64,000 bases of DNA from UBA1413 sp964461455 (GCA_964461455.1 CAYWUJ010000003.1:47429-111428); one strand, 5' to 3'; numbered from the stretch's first letter, positions 43,509-51,919 are shown. Translations and numbers: made by a program. Notes: generated by a model from the sequence alone, not told the origin.

Positions 43509-44084
43509 CTAATTTCCTCCTACTTTTTTGGGTTCAGCTTCAGAAATACGCTGGGGATAGATTTCACGCACGGCGTCCTGTTCTTCTTTGGTAAGTTGTT
43601 CATACCGCTTGTTGAATTTGGCCAGTGCAGTCTCGTTCCTCAGATCATTGATGGCGCCGACGAGTTCATTCTGGACGGCAAGGTAGGTTCCGTACTGGGT
43701 TCCCAGGTCATTCTGCAGGGAGATCACTCCCTTTGAAATTTCCACCGGTCCGAAGAAGGCTACTTCCTTGATCTCCTTTTCGGGCAGGTTGTCCAGGTTA
43801 TTGGGATTGGCCATGAATTCCTTGGCCTTCTCCCTGATTTCCCCCAGTTGCATCCATTCACCCTCCACCAAAATGTTGTTGTCCTTGTTCACCAGGACAA
43901 TAAAGACGTTCCTTTCCTTGATGGGCGGGGTATCCTTATTTTCCACGTCTGGTGCCAAAGGAGGTAACCTTCTTTCCAACCCGCTGTCCACGTCCATGGT
44001 GGTGGTCACCATGAAGAAGATCAACAGAAGGAAGGCAATATCCGCGAGTGATGCGGATGGTATATCTGGTGTTTTCTTTGGCAT
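43509..44084 (-). CDS. exbD: ExbD/TolR-type biopolymer transporter subunit 2
   Basis: Second ExbD family protein (191 aa). The helix carries the conserved aspartate in SASLADIAFLLLIFFMVTTTMDVD. The periplasmic domain is longer than in the neighbouring copy, with a charged C-terminal helix (LAKFNKRYEQLTKEEQDAVREIYP). Two unlike ExbD proteins beside one ExbB is a common Bacteroidota arrangement, sometimes linked to TonB-dependent uptake, but the TonB partner is not in the window. It begins 36 bases after the small membrane protein gene. Confidence 0.9.
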   Translation of the reverse strand: MPKKTPDIPSASLADIAFLLLIFFMVTTTMDVDSGLERRLPPLAPDVENKDTPPIKERNVFIVLVNKDNNILVEGEWMQLGEIREKAKEFMANPNNLDNLPEKEIKEVAFFGPVEISKGVISLQNDLGTQYGTYLAVQNELVGAINDLRNETALAKFNKRYEQLTKEEQDAVREIYPQRISEAEPKKVGGN

Positions 44085-44120
44085 AATTTCTATTTATTGC
44101 TGGTTAAAATAACAGCCCCG

Positions 44121-44582
44121 TTACTTGCTCCAAAGTTTGGAAACGGAGGCATACGCCACAGACAGAATGGCAAATCCCAGAAGGAGATAGGTGGTGATCA
44201 GCCCGGTATCGACCCATTTGGAAACGGAGGGGGTCAGGGTTTTGTTATCCACGAATTTCTGCACACCGGGGAACTGGGGAATCTCTCCTGATGAGAGGAG
44301 ATAGGCAATCAGAACGACTGCCGCGATAAAGCCCACGCCTATAAGCATGCCTTTGGCAGATTTGAAGTCGGAGATCAGCTGGAACAGACCATAGACCAGG
44401 ATGATACCGACTCCAAGGATCAACAGGGCATAGGTCCAGTATAGGTTATAATCAACCCACATGTTCATTTTGGGGTCACTGTCCACAGGACTGATATTGG
44501 TCATCAGCGAGACGAGCAAAATCACAGTAACTGCAACAATGGCCAGCAAAACGATAATTGGTAAACGACCGAGTTTATTCAT
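44121..44582 (-). CDS. Four-helix membrane protein of the ExbBD operon (unknown)
   Basis: 153-aa protein that I do not recognise by name. Four hydrophobic segments are seen at about 8-28, 48-68, 76-97 and 128-148, separated by short loops; the first loop (SPVDSDPKMNMWVDYN) is likely periplasmic. It sits six bases after exbB and 36 before exbD on the same strand, so it is very probably part of the same complex or operon. A role in assembly or regulation of the ExbBD motor is inference from position only. Confidence 0.75.
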   Translation of the reverse strand: MNKLGRLPIIVLLAIVAVTVILLVSLMTNISPVDSDPKMNMWVDYNLYWTYALLILGVGIILVYGLFQLISDFKSAKGMLIGVGFIAAVVLIAYLLSSGEIPQFPGVQKFVDNKTLTPSVSKWVDTGLITTYLLLGFAILSVAYASVSKLWSK

Positions 44583-44588
44583 AGCCTC

Positions 44589-45410
44589 TTACTTTTTGAG
44601 GTTGTGCTTAACGACCATGTCGATCAGGGAGATGGAGGAGTCTTCCATGTCACCGACGATTGTTTCAATTTTATTGGCCAGATAGTTATAGAAAATCTGG
44701 AGGATAATAGCCACGATAAGACCGAACACGGTGGTGATCAGAGCCACTTTGATACCGGCGGCCACCAGCGTGGGGCTGATGTCACCTGCCTGTTCGATAG
44801 AGTCGAAAGCAGCGATCATCCCGATAACGGTTCCCATAAACCCGAGCATAGGAGCCAGGGCGATGAAAAGGGCGATCCAGGTCAATCCTCTTTCGAGAAG
44901 GCCAGCCTGCACGCCGCCGTAGGAAACCACTGATTTTTCGACCACTTCGATGCCTTCGTCAGCCCTGTCAAGACCCTGATAGAAAATGCTGGCTACCGGT
45001 CCGCGGGTGTTGCGGCATACTTCCTTGGCAGCTTCGACACCACCGTTGCTGAGAGCGTCTTCCACCTTGGCAAGCAATTTCTTGGTATTGGAGGTGGCCA
45101 TATTGAGGTAAATCACCCTTTCAATGGCAAAGGCAAGGCCTAAAATGAGACAGAGAAGAATGGAGGTCATAAATCCCGGGCCACCTTCGATGAATTTTTG
45201 TTTCAGGGCACTGTGAAGGGATTGACCTGCCTCAGCCTTGGCAGCAGCCTCTTCGATGGGATCGGCAGTTAAAGCCTCAGCAGGTGCTGCAGCGGCTGCA
45301 CTGTCTACCGCCGTTGTAGTGGCTGCCGGCTCATCCTGGGCAACAACAGAGTTTGATGCCACAAAAAGAAGCATCCCGAATACTGCAATCAACGCAAATA
45401 GTTTTTTCAT
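44589..45410 (-). CDS. exbB: ExbB/TolQ/MotA-family proton channel with signal-peptide extension
   Basis: Inner-membrane proton-channel subunit (273 aa). A signal-like N-terminus (MKKLFALIAVFGMLLF to VVAQ) is followed by an Ala/Glu-rich segment to about residue 75. Then comes the ExbB core: a first helix MTSILLCLILGLAFAIERVI, a cytoplasmic loop, and the paired helices with LAPMLGFMGTVIGMIAAFD and AAGIKVALITTVFGLIVAI, which match the MotA/TolQ/ExbB domain. It heads the operon with an unknown membrane protein and two ExbD proteins and has a full upstream promoter. Confidence 0.92.
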   Translation of the reverse strand: MKKLFALIAVFGMLLFVASNSVVAQDEPAATTTAVDSAAAAAPAEALTADPIEEAAAKAEAGQSLHSALKQKFIEGGPGFMTSILLCLILGLAFAIERVIYLNMATSNTKKLLAKVEDALSNGGVEAAKEVCRNTRGPVASIFYQGLDRADEGIEVVEKSVVSYGGVQAGLLERGLTWIALFIALAPMLGFMGTVIGMIAAFDSIEQAGDISPTLVAAGIKVALITTVFGLIVAIILQIFYNYLANKIETIVGDMEDSSISLIDMVVKHNLKK

Positions 45411-45726
45411 AATTGTTTTGAATTTAATTAATAATCTCCTTGATTTTTGTTGTTATAATTTTTGACCCAAATTTATAATATCATTAACATTAATCAAAAG
45501 CAGGAGCCATTTTTTTCTGATTTCCGCCGAGAAATTTCTGATTTGAAAGGAACGCAGTGCTCTCCGCCCTGTCAGCGAAGCAACGTTTCCATCCTGAATT
45601 TTCCTGACCTGAGACAAAAACGGAGGTTTTGGTTTCAGCAAGCGAGTAATATAAAAAGGGAAAACCACCGCTTAAATAGAAGATCGTCTGGTTTAGGATA
45701 AAAAACTTTGCGCAAAGAACACTTTG
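45411..45726. other. 316-base intergenic region between exbB and tRNA-Ser
   Basis: No gene is seen. On the exbB side it holds the promoter at 45468-45498 and an A+T-rich leader; on the tRNA side it holds the terminator-like palindrome at 45701-45717. The middle (about 45500-45700) contains no convincing structure or reading frame with family features. Confidence 0.5.
45468..45498 (-). promoter_or_regulatory. Full Bacteroidota promoter for the exbB operon
   Basis: On the minus strand TTTG (45498-45495), a 19-base spacer and TAAATTTG (45475-45468) match the consensus TTTG-N19-TAnnTTTG at every defined base. The leader to the exbB ATG is about 50 bases. Confidence 0.75.
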
Positions 45727-45727
45727 C
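45701..45727 (-). terminator. Terminator of tRNA-Ser
   Basis: Just after the tRNA 3' end the minus strand has GCAAAG-TGTT-CTTTGC, then GCAAAG and a T-run at about 45705-45701. The 12-bp palindrome CTTTGCGCAAAG (45706-45717) gives an alternative stem. Confidence 0.55.
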
Positions 45728-45814
45728 GGAGAAGGGGGGATTCGAACCCCCGGTTCCCTTTAGAGGAACACACGCTTTCCAGGCGTGCCAAATAAACCAC
45801 TCTTGCACCTCTCC
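45727..45814 (-). tRNA. tRNA-Ser (anticodon GGA)
   Basis: An 88-base class II tRNA. The acceptor stem GGAGAGG pairs with CTTCTCC (one G-U) with discriminator G. The anticodon stem CACGC/GCGTG closes the loop CTGGAAA, giving anticodon GGA for UCC/UCU codons. A long variable arm (TTCCTCTAAAGGGAA) marks it as serine, and the T arm has GGTTCGAATC. CCA is not encoded. Confidence 0.97.
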
Positions 45815-45864
45815 AATATCAAGCCTTCCGGTTTGAGGGGCGAAAAATACGAAATAATTTCAAA

Positions 45865-46917
45865 TTAAAACAGCACCTCGCGAATTTCCCCGCTCAGACT
45901 TTTTTGGAGGGTGCTTACCACCTCTTCTTGTGTGAGGCCCTGTCCCAGCAGGAACATGAGCTTGGTCACCGCGGCTTCGGTGGTCATGTCGTTTCCGCTG
46001 ACCACCCCGGCTCTGAGCAATTCCAGGCTGGTTTCGTATTGTCCCATCTGCACACTGCCGCCCTGGCACTGGGAGACATTCAGGATGATGATGTTGCGGC
46101 GGATAGCCCTGCGGATGGCGTTGATCAGCCACCTTGACGTGGGAACATTCCCCGAGCCATAAGACTCCAGCACCACTCCTTTGAGGCCCTCCATGCCCAG
46201 CACCGGTTCCACCACGTTACGGCTGATCCCGGGAAACATCTTCAGGATGAATACATGGTCGTCGAAACCCCTCTGCACCTTCAGGGGGCCTGCATTCCCG
46301 GGAACACGGATGAATTCACTGTTATAGCGGATGTCGACCCCGGCGGTGGCCAGGGGTGGATAGTTTTCAGAGAAAAAGGCGCTGAAGTTCTCGGAATCGC
46401 GTTTCACGGCACGGTTGCCCCGGAAGAGGTTAAAGTCAAAGTAGATGCATACTTCCGGGACCATGGCCTGTCCATTCTTCCGGGCGGCGGCAATTTCCAC
46501 GGCGGTGATCAGGTTTTCCTTGCCGTCGGTGCGGATGGTCCCGATGGGCAGCTGGGACCCCGTCAATATGATAGGCTTGCCGAGGTTGACAAACATATAA
46601 CTGAGGGCCGAGGCGGTATAGGCCATGGTGTCGGTACCATGGAGAATCACAAATCCGTCATACTGGCTGTAATTGCGCTGTATGGTCAGGGCGATCTTTT
46701 CCCAAATCCCGGGGGTGACATTCGAAGAGTCGATCGGGGGATTGAAAGCCACCGAGCGTATCCGGTATCCGAACTTTCTGAGTTCAGGCACCTCATCCTG
46801 AATCTGGTCGAATCTGACGGGGGCCAGGGTTCCCGTGACCGGGTGCTGGGCCATGCCGATGGTCCCCCCGGTATAAATGATCAGCACTGACGGCTCCTGA
46901 CTGATGGGTGGATTCAT
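45865..46917 (-). CDS. ansA: AnsA, type I L-asparaginase
   Basis: Cytoplasmic amidohydrolase (350 aa) converting L-asparagine to aspartate and ammonia. The two catalytic threonine motifs are YTGGTIGMAQ near the N-terminus and LHGTDTMAYTASALSYM in the middle. ILTGSQLPIGTIRTDGKENL and the C-terminal YGSGNVP fit the bacterial type I family. There is no signal peptide, which supports the cytoplasmic type I enzyme. It lies between tatD and the tRNA gene, with a TATCTTTA -7-like element at 46973-46966 on the minus strand. Confidence 0.94.
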   Translation of the reverse strand: MNPPISQEPSVLIIYTGGTIGMAQHPVTGTLAPVRFDQIQDEVPELRKFGYRIRSVAFNPPIDSSNVTPGIWEKIALTIQRNYSQYDGFVILHGTDTMAYTASALSYMFVNLGKPIILTGSQLPIGTIRTDGKENLITAVEIAAARKNGQAMVPEVCIYFDFNLFRGNRAVKRDSENFSAFFSENYPPLATAGVDIRYNSEFIRVPGNAGPLKVQRGFDDHVFILKMFPGISRNVVEPVLGMEGLKGVVLESYGSGNVPTSRWLINAIRRAIRRNIIILNVSQCQGGSVQMGQYETSLELLRAGVVSGNDMTTEAAVTKLMFLLGQGLTQEEVVSTLQKSLSGEIREVLF

Positions 46918-47022
46918 ATCGTTGAGTTTAGTCTTCTCCGGTCGCCCGGAATCGGGTTTTGTGCGTAAAGATAGTGACCTTAGGTAAACAAACGGAAATC
47001 AGGGCTGTGGAATTCGGTGGAT

Positions 47023-47787
47023 TCAGATGCCGAAGAGTTTCATGGCGTTGGCCGAGGTGATACCGGCCACTTCATCGGGCGATATTCCCGTCAGGGAGGC
47101 TACCATACCGGCGATGTGAACCAGATAGGCGCTCTCGTTCCTGCGGCCTCTGAAGGGCACGGGACTCAGCCAGGGAGCATCGGTTTCCAGAACCAGGGAA
47201 CCGGCTCCCACTTTCTGCACCACCTGCGCCAGGGTGTTGTTCCTGAAAGTGACCACTCCCCCTATGCCCAGGAAAAAACCGGCGCCGATCACCTGCAGTG
47301 CCTGCGCCTCTGTTCCTGAAAAACAGTGGAAAATCCCCGTAAGTAACCCCTGATGTTCTTTTTCGAGGATCGCCCACACCTCATCAAAGGAGTTACGGAC
47401 ATGGATCACCACCGGCAATTGCAGGGCCCGGGCCATTCGCAGCTGCTGCCTGAAGGCTTCCTCCTGCTCTCTTTGCCGGGTAGTATCCCAGTAAAGATCG
47501 ATGCCGATCTCCCCCACCCCGAAGAATTTCTCATCCTGAAACCACCGCTCCACGGAATCCAACGCTTTAACGTACCCCTCATCCACCGAAGAGGGATGCA
47601 GGCCCATCAGGGGGAAGCATCGCCCGGGATAGCGGCGCACCATTTCCAGCATGGGCCCTGCCGAGGTGTGGTCGATGTTGGGAAGAATGATCTTCTCCAC
47701 CCCTTCGGCAAGCGCCCTGGTCATGACCTCATCACGGTCATCGTTGAAATCCTCGGTATAAAGATGGGCATGTGTATCGATCAGCAT
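47023..47787 (-). CDS. tatD: TatD-family metal-dependent DNase
   Basis: TIM-barrel metal hydrolase (254 aa) with nuclease activity in characterised members. Metal ligands are visible in MLIDTHAHLYTEDF, GEIGIDLYWD, VVIHVRNSFDE, GIFHCFSG and LETDAPWLSP, in the order typical of TatD/YcfH. The start ATG at 47787 is the family start. It has its own promoter upstream. The actual role (DNA repair, RNA processing or apoptosis-like degradation) is unclear across the family. Confidence 0.93.
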   Translation of the reverse strand: MLIDTHAHLYTEDFNDDRDEVMTRALAEGVEKIILPNIDHTSAGPMLEMVRRYPGRCFPLMGLHPSSVDEGYVKALDSVERWFQDEKFFGVGEIGIDLYWDTTRQREQEEAFRQQLRMARALQLPVVIHVRNSFDEVWAILEKEHQGLLTGIFHCFSGTEAQALQVIGAGFFLGIGGVVTFRNNTLAQVVQKVGAGSLVLETDAPWLSPVPFRGRRNESAYLVHIAGMVASLTGISPDEVAGITSANAMKLFGI

Positions 47788-47806
47788 TTTCCGGAATTCT
47801 GCAGGG

Positions 47807-47837
47807 CAAAGATAAGTGAAAGTGACGATAAGCCAAG
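47807..47837 (-). promoter_or_regulatory. Bacteroidota promoter for tatD
   Basis: On the minus strand CTTG (47837-47834), a 19-base spacer and TATCTTTG (47814-47807) match TTTG-N19-TAnnTTTG with one mismatch in the -33 box. The leader to the ATG is about 15 bases. Confidence 0.6.
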
Positions 47838-47940
47838 GGCGGCCCCCTTAACCTTTGAAGCTCCCCGCGGCAGCAACGACGGGGCAGGCACTCCTCTGAA
47901 ATGAAACTCCCGCTGCCGGGGTGACGGGAAGGCGCTTATC
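47827..47940. repeat. Palindromic intergenic element with dispersed-repeat copy 2
   Basis: The segment is bounded by GATAAGC (47827-47833) and GCTTATC (47934-47940). Inside, CCCCGCGGCAGC (47863-47874) can pair with GCTGCCGGGG (47912-47921) with a bulge. Bases 47855-47884 match 32396-32425 at 25 of 30 positions. It looks like a small structured repeat; no gene is seen in the gap. Confidence 0.4.
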
Positions 47941-47943
47941 AAA

Positions 47944-47976
47944 CTTCAAAAGCCTGCGGCATGCAGGCTTTTGAAG
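47944..47976 (-). terminator. Terminator of gdhA
   Basis: Two perfect 14-base arms (CTTCAAAAGCCTGC and its reverse complement) around a five-base loop lie 21 bases after the gdhA stop on the minus strand. The stem ends in an A+T-rich part followed by TTTGATAAG, which fits intrinsic termination. Confidence 0.8.
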
Positions 47977-47997
47977 ATATCCCGTTGTACCGGCTCA

Positions 47998-49332
47998 TTA
48001 TACGACTCCCTGGGCCAGCATAGCCTCGGCGACCTTGACAAAACCACCTAAATTGGCGCCCTTGACATAATCCACCTTAGCAGCGTCCTGACCATATTGG
48101 ACACAGGTTTCGTGAATGTCCTGCATGATGAGCTGGAGTTTCTGGTCGACTTCTTCGCGTGACCAGTTGTAGCGCATGCTGTTCTGCGACATCTCGAGCC
48201 CCGACACGGCCACACCTCCGGCATTGACGGCTTTGCCGGGAGCAAAGTCGATATGTTCCTTGAGGTATTCCATGGCCTCAGCAGTACATCCCATATTGGA
48301 TACTTCCGCCACCAGGAAACAACCGTTCTTCACCACCTCTTCGGCATCTTCCCGGTTGAGTTCGTTCTGCGTGGCACAGGGCAAGGCGATATCCACTTTC
48401 TCGACCCAGGGTTTTTTCCCGGCGACGAATTTCACCCCGAACTCTTTGGCATAGGGCTCCACGATATCCTGATTACTTGACCTGAGTTCCAGCATATAAT
48501 CGACCTTCTCACCCGAAATTCCGTCAGGATCGTAGATATATCCATCGGGACCCGAGATGGTGACCACCTTGCCTCCCAGTTCATTGATTTTGCTGATCGC
48601 ACCCCAGGCCACATTTCCGAATCCGGAAACGGCAAAGGTATGGCCGGCGATGTCTTTGCCCATCCGCTTCAGCATATGGCGCACGAAGTATACGGCTCCG
48701 AAGCCTGTAGCCTCGGGACGGATCAGGCTTCCGCCCCAACCGACTCCCTTGCCGGTGAACACCCCGGTGAACTCGTTGCGCAGCCTCTTATACTGACCAA
48801 ACATAAAACCGACTTCACGGCCTCCCACACCTATGTCACCCGCAGGGACATCGGTATCGGGCCCGATATGACGGAAAAGCTCATTCATAAACGACTGGCA
48901 GAAACGCATGATCTCGGCATCCGACTTGCCTTTCGGACTGAAATCAGAACCCCCTTTACCCCCACCCATCGGGAGGGTCGTCAGGCTGTTCTTGAAGGTC
49001 TGCTCAAATCCCAGAAATTTCAGGATACTCAGGGTCACGGTGGAGTGAAAACGGATTCCCCCCTTGTAAGGGCCTATGGCAGAGTTAAACTCAACGCGGT
49101 AGCCACGGTTGATCTGCACCTCACCGCGGTCGTCGACCCAGGGAACCCGGAACATAATCGTCCGCTCAGGCTCACACATTCTTTCCAGAATTTTATTCTT
49201 CTGGTATTTCGGGTTTTTTTTATAAAAGTCCCAGACGGATTCAGTCACTTCCTGAACCGCCTGATGAAACTCCTTCTCACCGGGAGTCCTCATTTTCAGG
49301 CTCTCCATGAACTCATTAATCTCAGCTTTCAT
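47998..49332 (-). CDS. gdhA: GdhA, hexameric NADP-type glutamate dehydrogenase
   Basis: Cytoplasmic enzyme interconverting 2-oxoglutarate plus ammonia and glutamate. The 444-aa length fits the hexameric class I type. PMGGGKGGSDFSPKGKSD includes the catalytic lysine region, with DVPAGDIGVGGREVGFMFGQY, a dinucleotide loop VSGFGNVAWGA and GANLGGFVKVAEAML at the end. Residues after the loop (TISGPDGYI) suit NADP, though coenzyme choice is only suggested. It is a single-gene unit with its own terminator. Confidence 0.95.
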   Translation of the reverse strand: MKAEINEFMESLKMRTPGEKEFHQAVQEVTESVWDFYKKNPKYQKNKILERMCEPERTIMFRVPWVDDRGEVQINRGYRVEFNSAIGPYKGGIRFHSTVTLSILKFLGFEQTFKNSLTTLPMGGGKGGSDFSPKGKSDAEIMRFCQSFMNELFRHIGPDTDVPAGDIGVGGREVGFMFGQYKRLRNEFTGVFTGKGVGWGGSLIRPEATGFGAVYFVRHMLKRMGKDIAGHTFAVSGFGNVAWGAISKINELGGKVVTISGPDGYIYDPDGISGEKVDYMLELRSSNQDIVEPYAKEFGVKFVAGKKPWVEKVDIALPCATQNELNREDAEEVVKNGCFLVAEVSNMGCTAEAMEYLKEHIDFAPGKAVNAGGVAVSGLEMSQNSMRYNWSREEVDQKLQLIMQDIHETCVQYGQDAAKVDYVKGANLGGFVKVAEAMLAQGVV

Positions 49333-49547
49333 ATATTACAGTTTGAATTAATGGAACAAATGTAACCAAGATGTTGCTGATAAACCAGCCGGCAAATGGA
49401 AAAAAGAAAAAATTATCTTACTGAATATCTGTGCTTTAACTTTATGGAAAAGATGTTAAGAAACACTATCTGACAAAAATCAGGAATTGCGGGGAAGAAG
49501 TCAGGGGCTCACGAAGAAAACCACCCGGAATGCCGTCGGGAGCTCTG
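49333..49547 (-). promoter_or_regulatory. Spacer upstream of gdhA with a -7 element
   Basis: On the minus strand TACATTTG (49364-49357) fits TAnnTTTG, 25 bases before the gdhA ATG. No TTTG at a standard distance is seen. The rest of the gap up to the groL terminator is A+T-rich with no reading frame worth calling. Confidence 0.4.
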
Positions 49548-49583
49548 AAAAAAAAGAGGTTCTCCGTTTTCAGGAGAACCTCT
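49548..49583 (-). terminator. Intrinsic terminator of groS-groL
   Basis: An 11-bp perfect stem (AGAGGTTCTCC at 49555-49565 with its complement at 49573-49583) has a seven-base loop and, on the minus strand, a run of about eight U residues. It is 26 bases after the groL stop. Confidence 0.92.
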
Positions 49584-49608
49584 CTGGACATATCCTTCGG
49601 GAGGACAA

Positions 49609-51243
49609 TTACATCATACCGCCCATTCCGCCGCCCATTCCGGGGTTCGGCATGGAAGGCTTGTCTTCCTTGATTTCGGTGATGACTGCTTCGGTAGTGA
49701 GGAGCATGCCGGCAATGGATGCGGCATTCTCAAGGGCCACCCTGGCGACCTTGGCGGGGTCGATAACACCGGCATCGAAGAGGCCCTGGTATTCACCGGT
49801 GCGGACGTTATAACCGAAGTCCCCTTTGCCTTCACGGACCTTCTGAACGATAACGGCACCTTCCTTACCGGCATTGTTGACAATCTGACGCAAAGGCTCT
49901 TCAATGGCCCTGCGGACGATTTCGATTCCGGTCTGCTCGTCTTCGTTCTCCACTTTAATCCCTTCGAGGGAATCGATGGCGCGGATATAAGCGACACCAC
50001 CTCCGGGGACGATCCCTTCTTCCACAGCAGCACGGGTGGCACTGAGGGCATCGTGTACGCGGTCTTTCTTCTCTTTCATTTCCATTTCGGAGGCAGCACC
50101 CACATAGATCACCGCCACGCCGCCTGCCAGTTTGGCCAGGCGTTCCTGCAGTTTTTCACGGTCGTAATCCGAGGTGGTCAGTTCGATCTGTTTCTTGATC
50201 ATACCCACCCTGGCATTGATGGTCTTGCTTTCGCCATGTCCGCCAACAATGGTGGTGTTTTCCTTGTCGATGGTCACCCTTTCGGCATGCCCCAGCATGT
50301 CAAGGGTGGTCTGCTCCAGTTTCATGCCCTTCTCTTCGGTGATCACGTTTCCACCGGTGAGCACGGCAATGTCCTCAAGCATCTCCTTGCGGCGGTCCCC
50401 GAAACCGGGAGCCTTAACGGCGGCAACCCTCAGGGCGCCGCGCAGCCTGTTCACCACAAGGGTGGCCAGGGCTTCCCCATCCACATCCTCGGCAATAATC
50501 AGCAACGGACGTCCGCTCTGGGCGGTCTGCTCCAGAACAGGAAGCAAATCCTTCATGGTACTGATCTTCTTGTCGTGGATCAGAATATAGGGATTCTCCA
50601 GATCAGCTGCCATTTTTTCAGCATCGGTCACGAAGTAGGGAGAGATATAGCCCCTGTCGAACTGCATTCCTTCCACCACATCGACATAAGTTTCGGTACC
50701 TTTCGACTCTTCGATGGTAATGACCCCTTCCTTGTGCACCTTTTCCATAGCCTCGGCAATCAGTTTACCGATGGTTTCGTCGTTGTTGGCAGAGACCTTG
50801 GCTACCGACTCGATCTTGGCATAGTCGTCACCCACATTCTGCGCCTGTGCTTTCAGGCTTTCCACGACCCTGATCACGGCTTTGTCAATACCGCGCTTCA
50901 GGTCCATCGGATTGGCACCTGCGGCCACGTTCTTCAGACCTACCGACACGATGGACTGCGCCAGAACGGTAGCGGTTGTGGTTCCATCACCGGCATCATC
51001 ATTGGTCTTGGAGGCCACTTCCTTCACCATCTGGGCACCCAGGTTCTCATAGGGATCGGCCAGTTCAATCTCCTTGGCTACGGTAACCCCGTCCTTGGTA
51101 ATCTGCGGAGCACCAAACTTCTTCTCAATCACCACATTGCGACCTTTCGGCCCCAGGGTCACCTTCACGGCATCAGCCAGTTTGTCCACACCCTTCTTCA
51201 GCAGGTCCCTTGCCTCAATATTGTTTTTAATCTCTTTTGCCAT
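49609..51243 (-). CDS. groL: GroEL, 60-kDa chaperonin
   Basis: Cytoplasmic double-ring chaperonin (544 aa) that folds proteins with GroES and ATP. Signatures include VTLGPKGRNVVIEKKFGAPQITKDGVTVAKEIEL, NDDAGDGTTTATVLAQ, AAVEEGIVPGGGVA and the C-terminal Gly/Met tail PNPGMGGGMGGMM. It follows groS by 26 bases and is closed by a strong terminator. No CIRCE element was found upstream of the pair. Confidence 0.98.
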   Translation of the reverse strand: MAKEIKNNIEARDLLKKGVDKLADAVKVTLGPKGRNVVIEKKFGAPQITKDGVTVAKEIELADPYENLGAQMVKEVASKTNDDAGDGTTTATVLAQSIVSVGLKNVAAGANPMDLKRGIDKAVIRVVESLKAQAQNVGDDYAKIESVAKVSANNDETIGKLIAEAMEKVHKEGVITIEESKGTETYVDVVEGMQFDRGYISPYFVTDAEKMAADLENPYILIHDKKISTMKDLLPVLEQTAQSGRPLLIIAEDVDGEALATLVVNRLRGALRVAAVKAPGFGDRRKEMLEDIAVLTGGNVITEEKGMKLEQTTLDMLGHAERVTIDKENTTIVGGHGESKTINARVGMIKKQIELTTSDYDREKLQERLAKLAGGVAVIYVGAASEMEMKEKKDRVHDALSATRAAVEEGIVPGGGVAYIRAIDSLEGIKVENEDEQTGIEIVRRAIEEPLRQIVNNAGKEGAVIVQKVREGKGDFGYNVRTGEYQGLFDAGVIDPAKVARVALENAASIAGMLLTTEAVITEIKEDKPSMPNPGMGGGMGGMM

Positions 51244-51269
51244 AATACTATTCTTTTAAAATTTGATTT

Positions 51270-51548
51270 TTACTGAATATAAAGCACATCGCTTTGTGAC
51301 ATAAGTAAATAGTCGGTTCCGTCGATGGTCAGGCTGGTGCCCGAATACTTTCCATAATACACAGTATCACCCACCTTGAGTTCCATGGGCTCGTCCTTTT
51401 TAGCTGCACCGGTGAGAACAACATTCCCTGCCTGGGGTTTCTCCTTTGCCGAATCCGGAATAATGATACCACTCGCCGTCTTGGTCTCGGCTTCCTGCGG
51501 TAATACCAGGACTTTTCCTGCAAGAACTTTACCTTTTAAATCTGCCAT
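51270..51548 (-). CDS. groS: GroES, 10-kDa co-chaperonin
   Basis: Heptameric lid of GroEL (92 aa). KVLVLPQEAETKTASGIIIPDSAKEKPQAG includes the mobile loop, and VGDTVYYGKYSGTSLTIDGTDYLLMSQSDVLYIQ is the conserved C-terminal half. It precedes groL on the same strand. The N-terminus (MADLKGKVLAGKVLV) is a little shorter or offset compared with some relatives, but is complete. Confidence 0.97.
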   Translation of the reverse strand: MADLKGKVLAGKVLVLPQEAETKTASGIIIPDSAKEKPQAGNVVLTGAAKKDEPMELKVGDTVYYGKYSGTSLTIDGTDYLLMSQSDVLYIQ

Positions 51549-51728
51549 TGCTAAATAATTTTATTGTTAAACATTAATATTTTTGTTTGGATACTCCCGA
51601 TTAAACACAATCTGTGCCAACCGTCGTAACCCCGTTTACGGGAAGCCAGGTTTGTCACTTTTTCACCCTTCAGCACCACCATCAGGAAGCCACAACTACG
51701 TATATGACTGATTTGTTGATCATTATAA

Positions 51729-51757
51729 AAATGTCAGCAAATATGACACTCTGACAT
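51729..51757 (-). promoter_or_regulatory. Dyad upstream of groS (possible operator)
   Basis: ATGTCAG and CTGACAT form a 7-bp inverted repeat, and TGACA also occurs twice in direct orientation within it. It is about 180 bases upstream of groS. Significance is uncertain. Confidence 0.25.
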
Positions 51758-51826
51758 ACCCCCACTCCTGAGGGTTGACGACCAGCGACGGCAATAGCAG
51801 TCAGGTCGCTTCTTGCGGGAGGCAAG

Positions 51827-51901
51827 TCTAAACAGAGAAAAGGGCGGAATGCCCTGATAGAGAAAAGGGTGGCATGTCTAAACAAAGAAAAGGCTGCCCT
51901 G
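51827..51901. repeat. Three 25-bp imperfect tandem repeats
   Basis: Units at 51827-51851, 51852-51876 and 51877-51901 share the core GAGAAAAGGG or AAGAAAAGGC; the first and third begin TCTAAACA. The last unit merges into the 5' arm of the secG terminator hairpin. Confidence 0.65.
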
Positions 51902-51919
51902 CAAACAGGACAGCCTTTT
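51888..51919 (-). terminator. Terminator of secG operon
   Basis: AAAAGGCTGCCCTG and CAGGACAGCCTTTT pair with one mismatch around a four-base loop, 22 bases after the secG stop on the minus strand. A T-rich stretch follows on the transcribed side. Confidence 0.75.

Noticed and set aside
51549..51700. CIRCE/HrcA operator upstream of groS
   Set aside because: No GAGTGCTAA-type inverted repeat is present.
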